64,000 nt of DNA from RH-chloro-G1 sp003670575 (GCA_947499615.1 CANMOP010000006.1:28260-92259); one strand, 5' to 3'; shown: positions 1-9,527, counted from the first letter of the stretch. Made by a program: numbers and translations. The notes: a model not told the origin generated them from the sequence alone.

Positions 1-1590
1 GGCGGAGGCGCGTAGGAGTGAGCGCCGGGAATCCAGGTACGGCGTAGGTTGTGCGGCAGCGACCAGCAACGCGCCGCTGCTGGCTCCGGCTCCGCCGGGG
101 CCGGGAAGCGGCAACAGTGCGACGGCGCGTAGTCTGCGGCTGGCGAGTCGGGCGCGGAGCGGCTCCGCGTCTCGAATGTCCTCTACGAAGACGCCGGCGC
201 TGCGGACGGAGGCGTCGAAGCTCTCCTCGACGGCATGCATCGTCGCGGCGGCAACGTCGGGGTCGAAGCCGCGCTCGGCAGTGACGCGGAAGCCGCCGTC
301 GGCGTCGGAGAGCACGACGCATGCGCCATCGATCCAATCCAACCGCAGCAGTTGTTCGATGACGGCGCTGCTCGCCGCTGCGGGGCCGCCGATGGGCATG
401 GTGCTGAGCGCCTGGATGATGCTGTGCATCACGGAGAGTTCGACGGTCGCCGCGGATAGGCCGGCATCGGACGTTTCCACACGTTGCGCCAGTTCCACGT
501 TGTGACCGACGAGGTCCTCGCGTGTCTCTCTGATCGCGAGACGCATCTCGTCGAGGGCGGCGGCCAACTCGCGCATCTCGCGTGAGCCGGAGCGAGGCAC
601 CGGGCTGTGGAGGTCGTTCTCCTGGATTCGTCGTGCCGCTGCGGCCAACGCCGCAACCGGCCGTGTCAGCAACACCCCGAAGCTGATGGCGAGAGCCGCG
701 CCCACGCCCAGCGCGATTGCAGATGCGGTCAGCACCTGGCGTTGTGCGTCCTGTCGATCCGCATCGATGACCGAGCGGTTCACGCCGATGTAGATGGTGC
801 CCGCGTCGCCGCTGATGCCTGCGCGCAGCGGGACGGTCATCGATAGGTAGGATTCGCCGGCGATGGTCAGTTGGGTGGGGACGGTGAGGGCCGTGGGATT
901 TGCGGGTAATTCACGCATCGTTGGAATCTGGTTTTGGCGACCGCTACGGATAATGCGTCGATCGGTCACGATTGCAATATCCGCAGCGGAAAGCATGGCC
1001 AGCCGCTCCACGAATGGCTGATCGATGCGTGTGAGGGTTTCCAGCGCACCAGCGATCCTTCCGTCCGGTGTCTCGATGGGGGCTGCACCGGCGAACGACA
1101 GGCCGAAGTACTCATCGTCGCGAATGGTGACCGTGGATTCGCCGGCGAGCGCGCGACGCACGGTGACCGGGAGCTCGCCCTCCTGTCGATCCAAGGGTTG
1201 GTGTGTACGGAGTAGCAGCTTGCCAGAGGCATCGTAGACCGTCATGCCCAGGTCAACGCCGGGCGCGCCCTCGCCGAAGGAGCGGTCCGGAATCGTGAGT
1301 CGCAGGGCCTCCAGTGCGTCCCCGGCGGACACCCGATCGACGAAGGCCGCTCCTTCGGCGAGCAGGGAGACATCCGCGAGCACCAGACGCTCGCTTTGCA
1401 GCAATTGGTCGTATACCTAGGCCGCCCCGCGCTTTACTCGTTCCGCGAAGCGGACCTCGCTGCGCTGGCCAACCGTTGCGCTGACGCGGACATACGCGAC
1501 CAGACCGGTCGCGGCGACCACGAGGAAGATCACGGTCGTGATCTGGAAGGCGAGTCGGGAACCCGGCCAGAACCAGCGGATGCGCGGCAC
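1..1590 (-). pseudogene. Membrane sensor (extracellular sensor, HAMP, GAF) split by an in-frame TAG; runs off the window
   Basis: Read on the minus strand from a GTG at 1590, the frame is open to the window edge except for one TAG at 1419-1417. Before the stop are 57 residues with one transmembrane helix (AFQITTVIFLVVAATGLVAY). After it come an extracellular region of about 200 residues typical of CACHE-like sensors, a second membrane helix (QVLTASAIALGVGAALAI), a HAMP-like segment and a GAF-like domain that continues past base 1. This is the order of a transmembrane sensor kinase, cyclase or chemoreceptor; the output domain is outside the window. The stop separates the first helix from the sensor domain, so a normal product needs readthrough, a sequence error or a repair. 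It lies 79 bases downstream of argD on the same strand. CAG (Gln) to TAG is the simplest origin. Confidence 0.72.
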
Positions 1591-1669
1591 GGCTACCTCG
1601 TCCGGCGCGAGACCGCGTCACGCTCGGTCCGTCGCAGCAGTGCGTCGGACCGAGCGGGCGACGGCGCTG

Positions 1670-2860
1670 CTACTTGGAGAGCACGTCGCGGATGGCGAGC
1701 TCCAAGAGCTCGACCCCGCGGTCGACCTCGTCCTGTGTAATGGTAAGCGGTGGCATCAAGCGGACCACGTCCGGGCGCACGGGGTTCATGAGGATGCCGC
1801 GCTGCACGCCCGCCACGACGACGTCAGCGGAGATGTCGCGGTCCAGCTCGACTCCCAGCAGCAGGCCGGAGCCGCGCACCCCCTTCACGGCCTCATTGCG
1901 GTCCGCGAGGCTCTCGATGCGCTGGCGCAGCTGCTCGCTGCGGGCGCGGACGTTGTCCATCACGCCGCCGTCCAGCAGCTGCCGCAGCACGTACGTGCCG
2001 GCGGCGGTGGCGAGCGGGTTGCCGCCGAAGGTGTTGCCGTGGTCGCCGGGCTCGAAGACCGCCGCATGCTCCTTCGCGAGCACGGCACCGATCGGTACGC
2101 CACCGCCCAGCCCCTTGGCGGTGGTCATGATGTCGGGTTCCACGCCGGCCTGCTCGTATGCCCAGAGCGTGCCCGTGCGGCCCATGCCGGTCTGCACTTC
2201 ATCGAAGATGAGCAGGATGTTCTGCTCGTCGCACCAGGCGCGGACGTTGCGGAGGTAGTCCGGGTGCGGGACGTTGATGCCGCCCTCGCCCTGGATCGGC
2301 TCCAGGAGGATGGCGCAGGTGTTGGGGTTGGTGGCGGCCTTGATGGCGTCCATGTCGTCGTAGTCGACGAAGACGAAGCCGGGCAGCTGCGGCCCGAACG
2401 GTTCGCGGTACCGCGGCGTGCCGGTGGCGGAGACGGTGGCCATGGTGCGGCCGTGGAACGAGTTGTTGGTCGAAATGATCTCGAACGCGCCCTGCTTGTG
2501 GATGTTGCCCCACTTACGGGCGAGCTTGATGGCTCCCTCGTTTGCTTCTGCGCCGGAGTTGGCGAAGAACACACGATCCAGCGCGGAGTGCTCTACCAGC
2601 AGCTCGGCGAGCTCGATTTGTGGCTCCGTGTAGAAGATGTTGGAGACCGTGATCAGCGTGTGCGCCTGTCGAGCGATCGTCTCCGCCAGGCCCGCGTTGG
2701 CGTGGCCGAGCGAGACGACGGCGATGCCCGCAACGAAGTCCAGGTATTCCTTCCCCGTGTCGTCCCAGACGCGGGTGCCCTGACCGCGGACGATGGTGAT
2801 CGGCACGCGGCGAGCCGCCTGCATGTAGACCTTGGCTTCGCGTGCCGGGATGTCGCCCAT
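1670..2860 (-). CDS. argD: Acetylornithine aminotransferase
   Basis: PLP-dependent class III aminotransferase of 396 residues, the normal family length, that converts N-acetylglutamate semialdehyde to N-acetylornithine in arginine synthesis. Visible motifs are NSGAEANEGAIKLAR near residue 101, the SFHGRT segment near 134, the FDEVQTGMGRTG stretch near 219 and the PLP lysine in TTAKGLGGG (about K249). The ATG at 2860 follows a clear GAGAGGAA Shine-Dalgarno. It is the last of a minus-strand arginine group (argJ, argB, UPF0182 gene, argD). Succinyl-ornithine or broader ornithine aminotransferase activity cannot be excluded, but argJ and argB nearby favour ArgD. Confidence 0.93.
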   Translation of the reverse strand: MGDIPAREAKVYMQAARRVPITIVRGQGTRVWDDTGKEYLDFVAGIAVVSLGHANAGLAETIARQAHTLITVSNIFYTEPQIELAELLVEHSALDRVFFANSGAEANEGAIKLARKWGNIHKQGAFEIISTNNSFHGRTMATVSATGTPRYREPFGPQLPGFVFVDYDDMDAIKAATNPNTCAILLEPIQGEGGINVPHPDYLRNVRAWCDEQNILLIFDEVQTGMGRTGTLWAYEQAGVEPDIMTTAKGLGGGVPIGAVLAKEHAAVFEPGDHGNTFGGNPLATAAGTYVLRQLLDGGVMDNVRARSEQLRQRIESLADRNEAVKGVRGSGLLLGVELDRDISADVVVAGVQRGILMNPVRPDVVRLMPPLTITQDEVDRGVELLELAIRDVLSK

Positions 2861-2932
2861 TGGAATTCCTCTCTGTTCGCCGCTGCCGACGCTATCTTCG
2901 CGCGTTGCGTGTTGTGCTTCTAACGTGCGCCG

Positions 2933-5749
2933 TTAGCGGCGTGACTGCGAGTCGATCTGGTCGAGGAGTCGCCGCAGTCGATCGAGGTCGCTCTGGGCTG
3001 CGTCGCCGGCCTTGCGCGCGTCTTCGAGCAGTGTCCGCAGGTCGCCGGGTGCCGGGACAGCTGTCGGGCTGCCGCTGGGAGTCGCGCCGGGCCTCGGCGT
3101 ACCGCTGGCCGGCGCCGTGGACGGGGGAGGCGCGGAGCTGCCGACTGCCTCGACGCCAGGCAGCGTCGATGGTCGTCGCCCCATCACGACATCCAGGCTC
3201 TGACGGAAGCTGGACTCCATCGCGATGAAGTTCCCGTTCGCGACGATCACTCGCTTGAGTTCGGGCAGCGGTGACTTCTCCGCCTGGAGGTAGATCGGTT
3301 CGACGAAGAGGAACGAGTCCTCGATGGGGATCATGAGCAGATTGCCGCGGATCACGCTGGAGCCGGACTGGTTCCACAGCGTGAGTTGCTGCGAGATCCC
3401 GGGCGTCTGATCGATCCGGGACTCGATCTGCGCGGGGCCGTAGACGAGTGTGTCCGTGGGGAAGCGGTAGGCTCGGAGGCGACCGTAGTGATCGCCGTCG
3501 GAGCGGCCTGCCAGCCAACCGACGGTGTTCTGCTTGTTCCGTGGCGTGAACGGCATGACCAGGATGAACTCCTCTTGCCGCTCGCCGGGGAGACGCATGG
3601 TGACGTAGTACGGCTCCAGTTGCACTTCCTGGGCCTGCCGCTGCTGGTGGGTCGGGAAGCTCCATGCGTCCTCGCCGAGGAAGAACACCCGCGGGTCGGT
3701 GACGTGGTAGCGGAGGTAGATATCGGCCTGGAGCTTGAACATCGCCTCCGGGTATCGGAGGTGCTCGCGCAGCGCGGCGGGCATGTTCGTGGCGGGGGTG
3801 AACAGCGTGGGGAAGATCTTCGCCCACGTGGCGGCCACGGGCTCGTCGGGCTGCATGAGGTAGAACACGGTGTCGCCGGTCACGGCATCCACGGTGATCT
3901 TCACGCTGTTGCGGATGTAGTTGATCCCGCTGCGGTGCTGCGCGTACGGGAACTGGTTGGAGGTCGTGTACCCGTCCTGTACCCACACGATTCGGCTGTC
4001 GATGATCGTTGCGTACGGGTCGGCGTCCAGCCGAATGAACGGCGCGATGATGCGCAGTCGCTCCTGCAGCGAGCGGCGCATCAGCACGCGAGAATCGGCG
4101 CCGACCTGGTTGGAGATCAGCAGGTTGGTGTCGCCCAACTCCCACGCCAGCGCCATCCGCCGGATTGCCGAGGATAGCGGGATGCCGCGCTCCGGCTCGT
4201 AGCGGGTCTCCGCGCTGTCCTCGCCCTGCGGGTAGTCGAACTCCGCGACGCCGGTGCGGACGATCACGTACTGGTCCGTGCGCTCGCCGAAGTAGATGCG
4301 CGAACCCGCAACGGACACGGGCAGGCCGTCGCTCGCGGGCGGGATGTCACGCGTGATCAGGACGGGCAGGCCCTCATCGCGAGCCTCGTTGACTGGTGTC
4401 ACCACGGCGCCGAAGCCGTGCGTGAGCTGCAGGCGCTGGCGGGTCCAGTTGTCTGCGCCGGCGCGCGTTACATCGAGTTCACGCGCGCTGAGCATGACCT
4501 GCTGCACGCGTCCCTTGATCGTGTATCGGTCGACATCGACGTCGACGAATGTGTAGAAGGGGCGAATCGACTGGATCTGGTTGAAGGTCTCGCGTAGTGG
4601 CGTCGGGTCCCACAGGCGGACGTTGTCGATGGTGCCCGGGTTCGCGTCGACCTGCGCCGAAGTGAGCTGCGGGCGGGCGGGGAAGCTGGTCTCCTCGACG
4701 TTGTCGAGGCCGTATGCGGCGCGCGTGAAGCGGATGTTCCGCGCGATGTACTCCGACTGTGTCTGGAGCTCGTTCGGCACCACCTGGAACGATTCGACGG
4801 CGGACGGGTACAGCACGCCGCCGGCGACGGCCACCATCGCCCACAGACTGAGGACGAAGGCTGGCATGCGATAGCCGGTGGAGAGCACCGCGCTCAGCAC
4901 TGTGGCCGCAGCCACGAGCACGGTGAGCACTGCGAGGACGTAGCGTGCGGGGGCGCGCGCGTTGACATCGGTGTACGTGGCACCGGCGACGATCCCGCCG
5001 TCCTGCGTCATCAGATCGAACACCGACAGCCAGAACCCGAATGCGATTGCGGTCAACAGCAGCGCCGCGAGTATCGCGAGGTGGATACGCATCCCCGGGG
5101 TGACGCGGAGCACGAACCGCTGCAATGAGAACGCCAGTCCGTAGACGGCACCCGCTGCGACGGCGGACAGGAAGAAGAGAGTGGCGAGCCAGCCTTGCAG
5201 CAGGTGATAACCGGGGAGCTGGAAGACGTAGAAGCCGGCGTCGCGTCCGAACTCCGGGTCTGCCAGTCCGAATTCTCCGCTGTTCGCCCAGGAGAGCACT
5301 GTGTCCCAGGAGCCGCTGAGTCCTGCGCCGAAGATCAGCGCGATGAACGCGGTGCCGGCGACCAGCAGCACGGTGGTGATCCGCCGAATCGCCTGCGGGT
5401 CCACCTCGTCGATGAACGATTCCTCGGGGCCGCGCGGCGCGAGTCGCCTCGCGATGGCGATGTTCACGCCCAGCACGGTGGCGGCTGTGGTCGCACCGAT
5501 GATGAACAGGATGGCGCGCCAGACGAGCTCGGTGCGGTAGACATCGCTGAAGCCGACCGAGTCGAACCACAACGCGTCGACGTATACGGAGCGCAGCACC
5601 CCAAGGAAGAAGAACGCCACCAGCGCCGCAGCGCCGACGCCGATCCAGAGACGCATCGCGGGGGGCCGGCGGCCCTCCTCGTAGAAGCGGAATGGATCCG
5701 GCGGCGGTCCGAGGTTGTCGCGGCCTTCGCGGTCGTCTTGAAAGCCCAC
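2933..5749 (-). CDS. UPF0182 family large membrane protein
   Basis: A 938-residue protein of the UPF0182 family, found in actinobacteria, cyanobacteria and Chloroflexota; its biochemical function is not established. About seven hydrophobic helices occupy the first 320 residues. A large extracytoplasmic soluble part follows, with the family-like stretches YIARNIRFTRAAYGLD and FFLGEDAWSFP. The C-terminus has a low-complexity Pro/Ala/Ser/Thr linker (about 850-900) and then a charged helical tail (DLDRLRRLLDQIDSQSRR). The GTG start at 5749 sits one base after the argB TAA, so the two are probably translationally coupled. Its place inside an arginine gene run is not explained by known function. 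Confidence 0.9.
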   Translation of the reverse strand: MGFQDDREGRDNLGPPPDPFRFYEEGRRPPAMRLWIGVGAAALVAFFFLGVLRSVYVDALWFDSVGFSDVYRTELVWRAILFIIGATTAATVLGVNIAIARRLAPRGPEESFIDEVDPQAIRRITTVLLVAGTAFIALIFGAGLSGSWDTVLSWANSGEFGLADPEFGRDAGFYVFQLPGYHLLQGWLATLFFLSAVAAGAVYGLAFSLQRFVLRVTPGMRIHLAILAALLLTAIAFGFWLSVFDLMTQDGGIVAGATYTDVNARAPARYVLAVLTVLVAAATVLSAVLSTGYRMPAFVLSLWAMVAVAGGVLYPSAVESFQVVPNELQTQSEYIARNIRFTRAAYGLDNVEETSFPARPQLTSAQVDANPGTIDNVRLWDPTPLRETFNQIQSIRPFYTFVDVDVDRYTIKGRVQQVMLSARELDVTRAGADNWTRQRLQLTHGFGAVVTPVNEARDEGLPVLITRDIPPASDGLPVSVAGSRIYFGERTDQYVIVRTGVAEFDYPQGEDSAETRYEPERGIPLSSAIRRMALAWELGDTNLLISNQVGADSRVLMRRSLQERLRIIAPFIRLDADPYATIIDSRIVWVQDGYTTSNQFPYAQHRSGINYIRNSVKITVDAVTGDTVFYLMQPDEPVAATWAKIFPTLFTPATNMPAALREHLRYPEAMFKLQADIYLRYHVTDPRVFFLGEDAWSFPTHQQRQAQEVQLEPYYVTMRLPGERQEEFILVMPFTPRNKQNTVGWLAGRSDGDHYGRLRAYRFPTDTLVYGPAQIESRIDQTPGISQQLTLWNQSGSSVIRGNLLMIPIEDSFLFVEPIYLQAEKSPLPELKRVIVANGNFIAMESSFRQSLDVVMGRRPSTLPGVEAVGSSAPPPSTAPASGTPRPGATPSGSPTAVPAPGDLRTLLEDARKAGDAAQSDLDRLRRLLDQIDSQSRR

Positions 5750-5750
5750 G

Positions 5751-6536
5751 TTAGGCTCCGATCAGTGTGCCCAGTGGGGCACCGCTCGCTACGGTGCGCA
5801 ATGTTCCACCGACGCGGCCGTTCACGACGTGCGCGCGTGTGCCCACCTCCGCGGCGCGCAGGCAGGCCTCGATCTTCGGGATCATGCCGCCGCCGATGAC
5901 GCCGGCGGCGCGCAGTTCGGCCGCGCGAGTGGCATCGAGTTGCGGGATGAGCGTGCCATCGGCGTCGAGGAGGCCATCCACGTCGGTGAGGAAGACGAGA
6001 CGCGAGGAGTTGACGGCGCGTGCGACCTCGCCGGCGACGGTGTCGGCGTTGATGTTCAGTGGCTGTGCGGGCGCCTCCAGCCCGATGGGCGCGATCACCG
6101 GAATCGCGCCAGCGTCGCACAGGGCGAGCAGGAAGGCACCGTCCACTTCGGTGACACGACCGACGTAGCCGAGGCGCGGATCGTAGCGCTCGGCGCGCAC
6201 CACGCCGCCGTCGACGCCGGACAGGCCGATTGCGCGTCCGCCGCGCTCGCCGATCTCGGCGACCAGTTGTGTGTTGATCACACCTCGCAGCACCGCAACG
6301 ACGACTTCCAGTGCCGCGGCCGACGTGGACCGCAGCCCATCGACGAATTCCGATGGCACTTGCAGCTTGTCGAGCCAGTCGGTGATCATCGCGCCGCCGC
6401 CGTGGACGACGATGACACGCTCGCCCGCGCGGTGCAGCGCGACGACGTCGTCCATCGTGGTGTCTTCTGCGCCGAGGGTGGAGCCGCCGATCTTGATGAC
6501 CACCGGGCCGTGTGCGTTGCTGATGCGTTCGTTCAC
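5751..6536 (-). CDS. argB: Acetylglutamate kinase
   Basis: Amino acid kinase family enzyme that phosphorylates N-acetylglutamate, the second step of arginine synthesis. The glycine-rich N-terminal motif VVIKIGGS, the VHGGG loop and the late LTDVDGLLD segment are all present. The chosen start is the GTG at 6536, which overlaps the argJ stop in a GTGA arrangement and gives 261 residues, a normal length; an upstream in-frame start would only add argJ-overlapping sequence. It is followed after one base by the UPF0182 gene. Confidence 0.93.
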   Translation of the reverse strand: MNERISNAHGPVVIKIGGSTLGAEDTTMDDVVALHRAGERVIVVHGGGAMITDWLDKLQVPSEFVDGLRSTSAAALEVVVAVLRGVINTQLVAEIGERGGRAIGLSGVDGGVVRAERYDPRLGYVGRVTEVDGAFLLALCDAGAIPVIAPIGLEAPAQPLNINADTVAGEVARAVNSSRLVFLTDVDGLLDADGTLIPQLDATRAAELRAAGVIGGGMIPKIEACLRAAEVGTRAHVVNGRVGGTLRTVASGAPLGTLIGA

Positions 6537-7753
6537 GTTGTGTACTCCGCGTTGATCTTGATGTAGTCCTCGGTCAGGTCGCAGCCCCACGCCGTTGCGG
6601 TCTCGTTGCCGAGGCCGAGGTCGACGCGGATCTGCACTTCAGGTGCGTCCATCGCCTTGGAGATGGTTGCGTACGGGACGCTGGTGGGCGCGCCGCGCTC
6701 GAATGCGCAGTGCTCGCCAATCCAGACGCTGATCAGTCGCTCCTCGATGCGTGCGCCGGAGCGACCGATCGCCATGAGCACTCGCCCGAGGTTCGCGTCC
6801 CGCCCGGTCACCATCGTCTTCACCAGGGGTGAGGAGGTCACGGTGCGCGCGGCCATGCGCGCGTCCTCCCGCGATGCCGCCCCGATCACAGTCACCTCGA
6901 TCAGCGTACGCGCTCCCTCGCCGTCCCGTGCGAGGTCGCGCGCGAGGGCGATTGCGACGGCCTCGATCGCAGCACGCAGCGGCGCGGCGGCCGGATGGCC
7001 AGCGGCGATCGAGGTGCCGCCAGCCGCCCCGTTGGCGAGGAGCAGCATTGTGTCGGAGGTGGAGGTGTCCATGTCGACATCCACCATGTTGATCGAGAGG
7101 TCGCCGACCTCGCGGACGGTAGTGCGCAGCCAGTCGGCGTCGCATGGGGCATCCGTGGTGACGAAGCAGAACACCGTTGCCATGTTCGGGTGCACCATCC
7201 CGGAGCCCTTGGCAGTGCCGCCGACGTGGTACGTGCGGCCATCGACGGTGAAGCGGACGGCGTGGTGCTTCGGCACGGTATCGGTGGTCATGATCGCGCG
7301 CGTGAAGATGCTGCCGCCGTCTGCGGTCGGCTGGATCGCGACGATTGCGGGCTCGAGCTTGTCCATCGGTAGCACGCGCCCGATCACGCCTGTGGAGGCG
7401 ACCAGCACGTGCTCCGCCGGGATGCCGAGGTGACTCGCGGCGACCTCTGCCATGCGCGCGGCATCGCGGTCGCCCTGCTCGCCCGTGCTGACGTTCGCGT
7501 TGCCCGAGTTGGCGACGATCGCCTGCGCCATGCCGGTGGCGACGCGCGGACGGTCGAGTTTCACCGGTGCGCCGGCGACCGCGTTGGTGGTGAATATGCC
7601 CGCCACCGCGCATACCTGATCGGAGACGAGGATGCCCACGTCATAGCGGGGCTCGTCGCCGTAGGTGCGAATGCCTGCGTAGACCCCGCCTGCCCGGAAG
7701 CCGGCCGGCGAGGTGACGTTGCCGCCCTCGATCCACTCGAACTCGCCGCTCAT
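6533..7753 (-). CDS. argJ: Bifunctional glutamate N-acetyltransferase / ornithine acetyltransferase
   Basis: ArgJ of 406 residues. It recycles acetyl groups from N-acetylornithine to glutamate. The autoproteolytic site is visible as KGSGMVHPNMATV, with the predicted nucleophile at about T193 after cleavage between Ala and Thr, so the precursor should split into alpha and beta chains. The conserved DTMLLLANGAAG segment follows. The ATG at 7753 has a GGGGGA ribosome site 5 bases upstream; the long upstream in-frame extension is Arg/Ser-rich shadow sequence. The gene overlaps argB by four bases. ArgC and argF are not in the window. Whether it also has acetyl-CoA dependent activity (bifunctional) cannot be told from sequence. 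Confidence 0.93.
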   Translation of the reverse strand: MSGEFEWIEGGNVTSPAGFRAGGVYAGIRTYGDEPRYDVGILVSDQVCAVAGIFTTNAVAGAPVKLDRPRVATGMAQAIVANSGNANVSTGEQGDRDAARMAEVAASHLGIPAEHVLVASTGVIGRVLPMDKLEPAIVAIQPTADGGSIFTRAIMTTDTVPKHHAVRFTVDGRTYHVGGTAKGSGMVHPNMATVFCFVTTDAPCDADWLRTTVREVGDLSINMVDVDMDTSTSDTMLLLANGAAGGTSIAAGHPAAAPLRAAIEAVAIALARDLARDGEGARTLIEVTVIGAASREDARMAARTVTSSPLVKTMVTGRDANLGRVLMAIGRSGARIEERLISVWIGEHCAFERGAPTSVPYATISKAMDAPEVQIRVDLGLGNETATAWGCDLTEDYIKINAEYTT

Positions 7754-7811
7754 GGTGTCCCCCACGTCTGGCTTGCTGGACGGCGAGTATATCGAGACGT
7801 GCGGCGGGGTA

Positions 7812-8537
7812 CTACGCACGCGTCGCGGCGGTGGCGGGGGGCGCGCCCGTGAGCTCAGGCAGGCCGACGCGAGGGCAGCGCGCGAGCAGCGGGCAGCTCG
7901 GGCATTCCGGTGCGCGCGCATGGCACGTGCGACGACCGTGCTGGATGAGATCGACGTGGAATGCGTAGACGTCGTTCGCCTCGACCATCGCCTCCAGCTG
8001 GTCGTGCGCGTGGTCCACGCTGACCTTCGGCGCCACGAGGCCAAGCCGGCGCGATACGCGGTCGACGTGCGTATCGACGGGGAGAGCGGGGCGGCCCAGC
8101 GCGAAGAGCAGCACACACGCGGCGGTCTTTGGACCCACGCCCGGGAGGGCGCGCAGCCACTGCTTCGCCTCGGTCAGTGGCATGCCCGTGAGCGCGTGCA
8201 GGTTGAAGTCGGGCACGCGCGCTTTGACGGCGGCCAACAGATCCTGGAGCCGCGGAGCCTTTGTGGGGGCGAGGCCACCGGGTCGGATGGCGTCTTCCAC
8301 CTCGCTCGTGGGTGCCGCGAGCACGTCGTCCCAGGCGGGGAAGCGCTCGATCAGTCGATGGAACGCACGGCCGGAGTTGTGGTCGGAGGTGTGCTGCGAC
8401 AGCAGCGTAAGCACCAGTTCCCCGATCGGGTCGCCCGAGGGGCGCGCCGGTGTGCGACCGTAACGCGCATCGAGCAGTTCGATGACCTCGCGGGGCGTCC
8501 AGGGCGGCGGTGGGGTGGTCGGTCGCGTCGGTGGCAC
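7812..8537 (-). CDS. nth: Endonuclease III (HhH-GPD, [4Fe-4S] DNA glycosylase/AP lyase)
   Basis: Base-excision repair glycosylase/lyase for oxidised pyrimidines. The helix-hairpin-helix LPGVGPKTA carries the catalytic lysine (about K137), the catalytic aspartate is in PVDTHVDR (about D155), and the C-terminal cysteine cluster has the canonical C-x6-C-x2-C-x5-C spacing (CHARAPECPSCPLLARC). The start is uncertain: the frame is open to 8570, but that GTG lies inside a strong hairpin, so the GTG at 8537 (241 residues) is preferred. The short Pro-rich N-terminus adds no recognised domain. It is 58 bases upstream of argJ and could be cotranscribed. Confidence 0.88.
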   Translation of the reverse strand: MPPTRPTTPPPPWTPREVIELLDARYGRTPARPSGDPIGELVLTLLSQHTSDHNSGRAFHRLIERFPAWDDVLAAPTSEVEDAIRPGGLAPTKAPRLQDLLAAVKARVPDFNLHALTGMPLTEAKQWLRALPGVGPKTAACVLLFALGRPALPVDTHVDRVSRRLGLVAPKVSVDHAHDQLEAMVEANDVYAFHVDLIQHGRRTCHARAPECPSCPLLARCPRVGLPELTGAPPATAATRA

Positions 8538-8567
8538 GGCTGCATGGTAGCAGCGCGGCGCAGAACG

Positions 8568-8602
8568 CACGGACGCGGGGGAGTGGCTCCGCCGCGTCCG
8601 TG
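8568..8602 (-). terminator. Hairpin after the exported-protein gene
   Basis: An 11-base-pair perfect stem (CACGGACGCGG with CCGCGTCCGTG) with an additional inner 4-base-pair GGAG/CTCC stem and a 3-base loop. It lies 21 bases after the stop of the minus-strand exported-protein gene and before nth. No U-tract follows, so termination is inferred from position and stability only. Confidence 0.55.
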
Positions 8603-8623
8603 GGAAGAATCCAGTCGAAGTGC

Positions 8624-9319
8624 TTACGTCTGCGGCGTCACCGTCGGGGGCGTGCCCGGGGCGTGCTGCATGCGCGTCGGCGGGACGCGATCGATGAGCG
8701 CGTCGAGGTTTTGGCCGAACTGCTGGCTGAGGCCTGTCTTCAACTGGTCACGGGTCTTGCCGTGCGCCTCCGCTACCTGCGCGAGGCTCTTGCCGGAGCG
8801 CATCTCGGTCATCAGCGTCTGCGCGTCGATGCCGACCACGGTGGCGGCTGCGGCCATCGGGCCGCCCGCACCGCGGGGTGCGCCGGGTGCGCCGGGGCCA
8901 CCTGGACCGCGATGCGAGCCACCGGGGCCGCCTGGCTTCCCGGGCCCGTGCTGGGCTCCGTGATCACCTCGTCAGCCGGGCCCGCCGGGCCCGCCGGGCG
9001 CGAAGGCGCCCTGGCCGCTCTCGACGCGCTGCTTGGCGGCGGCGGCCTGGTCGGCGGTCAGTCGGCCGGCGGCGACGGCATCATCGATGCCCTGCAGCGC
9101 GGTCTGCTTCATTCCGGCCTTGAGCTGGTCGACGCTGATGCCGAGGTTGGCTGCGAGCTTCGCGAGCCGATCCTCGGGGTTCGGCCGCGCGCTGGCGGTT
9201 GCGCTGGGAGTGGCGCCCGGTGTCTGCGCGCTGGCAGGCATGACGCCGCCAGCCACGCCGCCAAGCGTGAGCAACCCGGCGACGACTGCAGCCCCAATGG
9301 CGAGACGTTGGTTTTGCAT
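8624..9319 (-). pseudogene. Exported two-domain helical protein with Gly/Pro-rich linker, split by an in-frame TGA
   Basis: The ATG at 9319 has a strong AGGAGGT ribosome site and begins a signal peptide (LAIGAAVVAGLLTLGGVAGG, cleavage near ASA-QT). A helical domain follows (DRLAKLAANLGISVDQLKAG), then a Gly/Pro-rich run ending at a TGA at 8974-8972. The same frame stays open for 115 more codons: a Gly/Pro/His-rich linker and a second helical domain with SGKSLAQVAEAHGKTRDQLK. This bipartite layout is a known pattern of small exported proteins of unknown function, so the two halves very likely belong to one 230-residue protein. Without readthrough the product ends after 115 residues. The stop could come from CGA or GGA. 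Confidence 0.7.
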
Positions 9320-9366
9320 TGCTTCGTACCTCCTGTGTGCTGTGCTGATCTGAAGATACGAGGGAG

Positions 9367-9396
9367 GTAGTACACGATTTGCTGTGAACATTTCAA
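9367..9396 (-). promoter_or_regulatory. Predicted promoter of the exported-protein gene
   Basis: On the minus strand, TTGAAA is followed after 18 bases by TACTAC, about 48 bases upstream of the ATG at 9319. It lies in the gap between this gene and the end of groEL and is followed by the AGGAGGT ribosome site. Confidence 0.5.
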
Positions 9397-9475
9397 CAGA
9401 GTGTGATCTTGTGCGGCGCGGAGATTCGTCCGTCGCGCGGACGTTTCGCGCCCCGTCGATAGATCGGGAGATATG

Positions 9476-9508
9476 CAGAGAGGCCGACGCATTGCGTCGG
9501 CCTCTCTG
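9476..9508 (-). terminator. groEL terminator hairpin
   Basis: A perfect 15-base-pair stem (CAGAGAGGCCGACGC and its complement) with a 3-base loop, starting 19 bases after the groEL stop codon. No strong U-tract follows on the minus strand, but the stability and position fit a terminator. Confidence 0.7.
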
Positions 9509-9527
9509 GTGTGTCCGCTGCGGACGG

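Noticed and set aside
1416..1421. CCTAGG at the sensor stop as a scar of IS481 excision
   Set aside because: The site matches the target of the element at 63.8 kb, but CCTAGG also occurs elsewhere (about 37250), and no remnant or duplication is visible.
1538..2923. 461-codon open frame opposite argD
   Set aside because: Exact antisense of argD; composition is Ala/Arg/Val/Asp-rich shadow sequence without domains.
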